64,000 bases of DNA from Pseudomonas citronellolis (GTDB lineage Bacteria; Pseudomonadota; Gammaproteobacteria; Pseudomonadales; Pseudomonadaceae): contig NZ_FOLS01000024.1 in assembly GCF_900112375.1 (NCBI RefSeq), forward strand, positions 62,001 through 126,000, read 5' to 3'. Of the stretch, positions 59,899 to 64,000 are shown piece after piece. The translations under genes and the position numbers were made by a program. Each line of letters opens with the position of its first letter. Position 1 is the stretch's first letter. A model generated the notes under the pieces. That model had not been told where the DNA came from. It made no database searches and saw nothing but the letters and a program-made list of their open reading frames with translations.

Positions 59899-62730
59899 AT
59901 GTCCAACCGTGATATCTCCCGGCGCGCCTTCCTCCAGGGCGGTCTGATCGCCGGCGTGAGCGTCACCCTGGCGCCGCTGGGCAGCCGGGCTTTCGCTGCC
60001 TTGATGGAGAAGAGCGTGACGGTGCCGGCCGAGCAGTGGCTCGGCCACGACGGCAAGGTGCGCTTGCGCAACGACGCCATTTCCAAGGTCTGCGGCAACA
60101 AGGTGTTCGCCCGCGATATCCGCGCCAGGGACATGCCCGGCTGGCCGCAGCAGCAGGGCCACGCCATGCTGCTGAAGACGCTCAAGGCCGACCGCCTCTA
60201 CGAAGGCTACGACCTCGCCTGGCTGGGCGACGACCTGCAGCCGGACCGCATCGTCACCGCCGACGACCTGGCCAAAGACGGCATCGCCTTCCCCGAGGCC
60301 CACGGCCCGGACCCGCTGCTGCCCACCGGCAAGGTGCCGATGTTCATCGGCCACCCGGTGGCCATCCTCATCTGGCACGACTTCGAGCGCTTCCGCCGGG
60401 CCAAGCTCAAGCTGAAGTTCAACGACAAGGCCATTCGCTACGGCGCCCAGGCGCCGCTGTACCAGGGCGACCCCTACGGCAGCTTCCGCTACGTGCGGGT
60501 GGGCGGGAAGACCTCGGCCGACGAGGACGAATTCTCCAGCCTCAAGGCCTCGATCCTGTTCCCGATGATCCGCAACCGCAAGCCGGTGTGGGACCAGCAG
60601 CCCAGCCAGCACGGCGACCTCACCGAGCAGGGCCTGTTCTACGCGCAGAAGATCAAGGACCAGGTGGACAACCCGCCGGCCGACTGGCTGGTCTTCGACG
60701 AGCGCTACAGGACGCCGTCCATCGAGCCCGCCGCGCTGGAGCCGGACAACGGCAACGGCTGGTACGACCCGGCCAGCAAGACCCTGCACTTCGTGGTCGC
60801 CACCCAGTGCCCGTTCGAGGCCGCCTACGAGACGGTGCACATGGTCGCGCCGTCGCGCTTCGGCCTGCAGACGCTGAACATCCACCCCGGCTACACCGTC
60901 GGCTACGGCTCCAAGGACCACAACATCTTCGTCTACTACGCGGCCCTCGCCGCGCTGTACGGCGAAGGCGTGCCGGTGCGCCTGGCGAACGACCGCTACG
61001 AGCAGTTCCAGAGCGGCATCAAGCGCCACGCCTTCGACATCCATTACCAACTGGCGGTGGACAAGAAGGACCTGGGCTTCCGCATCTTCCGCGCCGAGAT
61101 GAGCCTGGACGGCGGCGGCCGCGCCAACTACAGCGCCTCGGTGGCCGCCGTGGGCGCCACCGCCGCGCAGTCCATCTACTACATGCCGCAGAGCGACCTG
61201 CAGGCCACCGCCTACCATTCACGCGGCGTCGAGGCCGGCTCCATGCGCGGCTACGGCACCCTGCAGAGCATGGCCTCCACCGAGATGATGGTGGACGAGA
61301 TCGCCGAGCGCCTGGGCGCCGACCCCATCGAGCTGCGCCGGCGCAACGCGCTGGTCTCGGGCATGAAGAACACCCAGGGCGCGGTGCCCGCCGGTGCCCT
61401 GCGCCTGCACGAGATCCTCGACAAGGCCGCCGCCCACGAGGTGTGGAAGAACCGTGCCGAGCGCAAGAAGCAGTTCGACGCGCAGGACCCGGACAACTGG
61501 TACGGCGTCGGCTTCGCCATCTGCCAGAAGGACTTCGGCACCGGCTCCGAGGCGCCCATGGCCAGCCTGGAGTTCGACGCCGAGGGGCGCATCCACCTGC
61601 GCCACATCGGCATCGAGATCGGCACCGGCATGTCCACCTCCCAGGCCCTGGTCGCCGCCGACTTCCTCGGCCGCCCGGCGGACGAGGTGAAGACCGCCGA
61701 GACGCAGTGGCCGGAGCTGCAGCTGCTCAGCGGCGAAGACCCCTACACCATGAGCCAGGTCACCCAGGACGAGAAGCTGCGCAACCCGCGCTGGGTGGGC
61801 AAGTACGCCTCGGCGTCCTCGGCCACCAACTCGGCCTACTACTTCAGCCACGCCACCCGCGAGGCGGCGCGCGTGCTGTTCAACCACGGGCTGTGGCCGG
61901 CGGCCCTGGAAATCTGGCGCCAGGGCCCCTACGGCGGCCAGGCCAACCCCTACGTGGTGCGCCGCGAGGACGCCCACTGGGTGAACGGCGAACTCACCGC
62001 CAACGGCATGCAGCCGCTGCCCTTCGCCGTGCTGGCCAGGCGCGCCCACGAGCGCGGCCTGGTCACCGGCGCCACGGTGCACGCCTTCAACCGCTGGAGC
62101 TGGGCCGAGTGCGAATTCAGCATCGACGGCGTCGCCGAACGCCTGCCGCTGGACGGCCTGGCGGTGAAATACGGCGACGGCGCGCCGCAGGCGAAGAAGG
62201 CGCAGATGACCAGCGCCGGCTTCCACCTGCTGGACCGCAGGAACGTGAACTACCCGCCGGTGCAGCTGAACAACGCCGCGGTCACCTACTACAGCCCGGT
62301 GGCCACCCTGGTGGAGCTGAAGGTCAACAAGGGCAGCCACGAGGTGCAGGTGCTCAACCACCACTCCTGGGTGGAGTGCGGCCGGGTGCTGGTGCCGGAG
62401 CTGGTCAAGGGCCAGATCGAGGGCGGCACCGCCATGGGCCTGGGCCACGCGCTGCTGGAAGAGATGCCGCTGCACGAGGGCGGCCCGGCCGAGGGCGACT
62501 GGAACTTCAACCGCTACCGCCTGCCGCGCGCCAAGGACGTGGCGGTGTGGCAGCAGACCTCGGAGATCCTCCCGCCGCTGTCGCCCAGCGACCCGTCCAA
62601 GGGCATCGCCGAAGTGGTGATGATCCCCATCGCCGGCGCCGTGGGCAACGCCATCGCCCACGCCATCGGCAAGCGCGTCCGCGACCTGCCCGCCACCCCC
62701 GCCCGCATCAAGGAGGCCCTCAATGGCTAA
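59899..62730 (+). CDS. molybdopterin-binding subunit of a periplasmic aldehyde/xanthine-type dehydrogenase
   Basis: A 943-residue member of the xanthine dehydrogenase superfamily (isoquinoline 1-oxidoreductase beta / aldehyde dehydrogenase type). N-terminal twin-arginine signal SRRAFLQGGLIAGVSVTLAP (residues 8-27). Mo-cofactor regions are seen in GSMRGYGTLQSMASTEMMVD, IGIEIGTGMSTSQALVA, and the C-terminal KGIAEVVMIPIAGAVGNAIA with the catalytic glutamate. The genes downstream encode its 2Fe-2S and cytochrome c subunits, so electrons flow into the respiratory chain. Substrate not known. Confidence 0.9.
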   Translation: MSNRDISRRAFLQGGLIAGVSVTLAPLGSRAFAALMEKSVTVPAEQWLGHDGKVRLRNDAISKVCGNKVFARDIRARDMPGWPQQQGHAMLLKTLKADRLYEGYDLAWLGDDLQPDRIVTADDLAKDGIAFPEAHGPDPLLPTGKVPMFIGHPVAILIWHDFERFRRAKLKLKFNDKAIRYGAQAPLYQGDPYGSFRYVRVGGKTSADEDEFSSLKASILFPMIRNRKPVWDQQPSQHGDLTEQGLFYAQKIKDQVDNPPADWLVFDERYRTPSIEPAALEPDNGNGWYDPASKTLHFVVATQCPFEAAYETVHMVAPSRFGLQTLNIHPGYTVGYGSKDHNIFVYYAALAALYGEGVPVRLANDRYEQFQSGIKRHAFDIHYQLAVDKKDLGFRIFRAEMSLDGGGRANYSASVAAVGATAAQSIYYMPQSDLQATAYHSRGVEAGSMRGYGTLQSMASTEMMVDEIAERLGADPIELRRRNALVSGMKNTQGAVPAGALRLHEILDKAAAHEVWKNRAERKKQFDAQDPDNWYGVGFAICQKDFGTGSEAPMASLEFDAEGRIHLRHIGIEIGTGMSTSQALVAADFLGRPADEVKTAETQWPELQLLSGEDPYTMSQVTQDEKLRNPRWVGKYASASSATNSAYYFSHATREAARVLFNHGLWPAALEIWRQGPYGGQANPYVVRREDAHWVNGELTANGMQPLPFAVLARRAHERGLVTGATVHAFNRWSWAECEFSIDGVAERLPLDGLAVKYGDGAPQAKKAQMTSAGFHLLDRRNVNYPPVQLNNAAVTYYSPVATLVELKVNKGSHEVQVLNHHSWVECGRVLVPELVKGQIEGGTAMGLGHALLEEMPLHEGGPAEGDWNFNRYRLPRAKDVAVWQQTSEILPPLSPSDPSKGIAEVVMIPIAGAVGNAIAHAIGKRVRDLPATPARIKEALNG

Positions 62731-63256
62731 GCTCCAGCTGACCCTCAACGGTCAGGGCGTCGGCCCGGTCGAGGTCCCCGAAGACCTGCCGATGATCGAC
62801 TACCTGCACGAATACCAGAACCTCACCGGCTCGCGCCTGGGCTGCGGCCAGGGCATCTGCCACGCCTGCGTGGTGATCGTCGACAACCCCGACGGCACCA
62901 GCGAGGAAGTGCGCACCTGCATCACCGGCGCCAACTGGTTCGACGGCAAGAAGGTGCGCACCATCGAAGGCCACGCCAAGCGCGATGCGCAGGGCCAGGT
63001 GAGCGAGCTGAACCCGATCCAGCAGAAGTTCGTCGAGCGCTTCGCCTTCCAGTGCAGCTACTGCGCGCCGGGCTTCGTCAACGCCGCCACCGTGCTGGTG
63101 GAAAAGGCCCAGCGCCAGCCGCTGAAGAAGAGCGAGCTGGAGTCGGTGATCGAGGCCAGCCTGGGCCACCACATCTGCCGCTGCACCGGCTACGTGCGCT
63201 ACTACAACGCCACCGCCGAGGTCCTCAGCGACCTCGGCCTGGTCAAGGAGGGCTGA
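62723..63256 (+). CDS. 2Fe-2S subunit of the Mo dehydrogenase
   Basis: A 177-residue protein with an N-terminal plant-type 2Fe-2S site (LGCGQGICHACVV, about 39-51) and a C-terminal second cluster (CSYCAPGF and HHICRCTGY). This is the standard small subunit of xanthine-dehydrogenase-type enzymes. It has no signal peptide of its own and is presumably exported by hitch-hiking with the Tat-targeted large subunit. It overlaps the large-subunit gene by 8 bp. Confidence 0.93.
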   Translation: MAKLQLTLNGQGVGPVEVPEDLPMIDYLHEYQNLTGSRLGCGQGICHACVVIVDNPDGTSEEVRTCITGANWFDGKKVRTIEGHAKRDAQGQVSELNPIQQKFVERFAFQCSYCAPGFVNAATVLVEKAQRQPLKKSELESVIEASLGHHICRCTGYVRYYNATAEVLSDLGLVKEG

Positions 63257-63258
63257 GC

Positions 63259-64000
63259 ATGGCGCGACTGCTAACCGGCCTGCTGCTGAGCGCGGGCCTG
63301 GTCGCCGGCGCCCAGGCCGCCGACGCCGACCTGGTCAAGCGCGGCGAGTACCTGGCCCGCGCCGCCGACTGCATGGCCTGCCACACCGCGGCGCGCGGCG
63401 CGCCCTTCGCCGGCGGCCTGCCGATCGCCTCGCCGTTCGGCACCATCTACGGCAGCAACATCACCCCGGACAAGGACTACGGCATCGGCAACTACAGCGC
63501 CGACGACTTCTTCGCCGCCCTCACCGAGGGCAAGCGCAAGGACGGCGCCAACCTCTACCCGGCGATGCCCTACACCTCGTACCACCTGATCAGGCGCGAG
63601 GATTCCGACGCCATCCACGCCTACCTGATGACCGTCGAGCCGGTGCACCGCGCGGCGCCCGAGACCGCGCTGAGCTTCCCGTTCAACGTGCGCGCGGGGC
63701 TGGCCGGCTGGAACCTGCTGTACGGCAAGAGCGTCCAGCTGCAGAGCGTCGAGGGCAGGAGCGAGCCCTGGCAGCGCGGCCAGTACCTGGTGGAAGTGCT
63801 CGGCCACTGCGGCGAATGCCACACCCCGCGCAACGCCATCGGCGCGCTGCAGCAGGACAAGCGCCTGTCCGGTGCCCTGCTCAACGGCTACCTGGCGCCC
63901 AGCCTGCTGCCCGAGGACCTGGCCGCGCGCGGCTGGAACCACGCCGACCTGTCGGCCTTCCTGGAGCACGGCATGAGCGCCCAGGGCAGCATGTTCAACG
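63259..64000 (+). CDS. multihaem cytochrome c subunit (truncated by window end)
   Basis: The first ~247 residues are present. Signal peptide LLTGLLLSAGLVAGAQAAD, then haem sites CMACH (about residue 38) and CGECH (about 186), in the pattern of the three-haem cytochrome c subunits of alcohol/aldehyde dehydrogenases. A third site is expected beyond the window. The ATG at 63259 lies 2 bp after the previous stop. It would pass electrons from the Mo/Fe-S subunits to the quinone pool or oxidases. Confidence 0.92.
   Translation, partial: MARLLTGLLLSAGLVAGAQAADADLVKRGEYLARAADCMACHTAARGAPFAGGLPIASPFGTIYGSNITPDKDYGIGNYSADDFFAALTEGKRKDGANLYPAMPYTSYHLIRREDSDAIHAYLMTVEPVHRAAPETALSFPFNVRAGLAGWNLLYGKSVQLQSVEGRSEPWQRGQYLVEVLGHCGECHTPRNAIGALQQDKRLSGALLNGYLAPSLLPEDLAARGWNHADLSAFLEHGMSAQGSMFN

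Noticed and set aside
60036-62741. 901-codon plus-strand ORF overlapping the Mo-subunit gene in another frame
   Set aside because: Arg/Pro/Gly-rich out-of-frame shadow; the Mo-subunit frame has Tat signal and cofactor motifs.

Overview
Organism and overall character. The window is GC-rich Gammaproteobacterial chromosome, almost certainly a Pseudomonas of the P. aeruginosa / P. citronellolis / P. nitroreducens neighbourhood. Grounds: cioAB with a trailing DUF2474 gene, the fdhE-selA-selB order, a 3-mercaptopropionate dioxygenase/rhodanese pair next to a LysR gene and a sulfonate cluster (an order I remember from P. aeruginosa), a BetT-type transporter, and many Pseudomonas-style REP sequences (core GTAGGAGCGAGCTTGCTCGC). 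Genus is inferred from gene content, not from a search. There are no rRNA genes, CRISPR arrays or intact insertion sequences; the only tRNA is selenocysteine tRNA. Layout. 0-4.7 kb: selenocysteine machinery (fdhE end, selA, selB, selC) with a YafO-like toxin-antitoxin pair between selB and selC. 4.7-10.5 kb: accessory stretch with an AT-rich HTH gene, an excalibur protein, a GrpB-family gene, then a MarR regulator coupled to a UvrA-like ATPase lacking the UvrB-binding domain. This module is bordered by a LysR stub, a transposase remnant and a decayed second copy of the GrpB gene. 10.5-17 kb: VanX-like dipeptidase, chemoreceptor, small lipoprotein, a compact operon (DUF4136 lipoprotein, GNAT, DsrE-like, GcvH-like), a second DUF4136 lipoprotein, cmoM and a MazG-like gene. 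17-22.4 kb: MaoC-like dehydratase, AraC regulator, large FabG-type reductase and FadI-like thiolase, a beta-oxidation-like fatty acyl set. 22.4-24.6 kb: Lrp regulator and DMT exporter, divergent, plus a small hypothetical. 24.6-41 kb: organosulfur region: four-domain rhodanese and 3-mercaptopropionate dioxygenase divergent from a LysR gene, then two flavin monooxygenases, two acyl-CoA-dehydrogenase-like proteins, five periplasmic sulfonate/taurine-type binding proteins, but only one ABC core (tauBC), and tauD. 41-44 kb: OPT-family transporter behind a tandem REP array, and a CopG/PIN toxin-antitoxin pair. 44-50 kb: Fur-controlled iron-uptake locus (sigma factor, FecR-type anti-sigma, TonB receptor with signalling domain, PepSY reductase, small membrane proteins). 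50-55 kb: betT with a BetI-like operator, a degenerate sigma-54-type AAA+ protein and metQ. 55-58 kb: cioAB plus DUF2474. 58.4-64 kb: MFS transporter and a periplasmic molybdenum dehydrogenase (Mo subunit, 2Fe-2S subunit, cytochrome c cut by the window end). How it works together. The central theme is sulfur scavenging: organosulfonates are captured by many binding proteins, imported, and desulfonated by flavin- or 2-oxoglutarate-dependent oxygenases, while thiol carboxylates are oxidised to sulfinates and sulfur handled by rhodaneses; metQ may belong to the same regulon. Repeats are unusually prominent: two REP families, a roughly 300-bp composite element present three times, a 187-bp MITE-like element, a 90-bp tandem array and heptamer arrays. 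The most unusual items are the uncoupled UvrA-like module with its 34-bp perfect palindrome and scarred borders, the excess of binding proteins over one ABC core, the AAA+ protein that has lost its GAFTGA loop and arginine finger, the YafO-like pair embedded in the selenocysteine locus, and the lipoyl-carrier-like plus DsrE-like pair.
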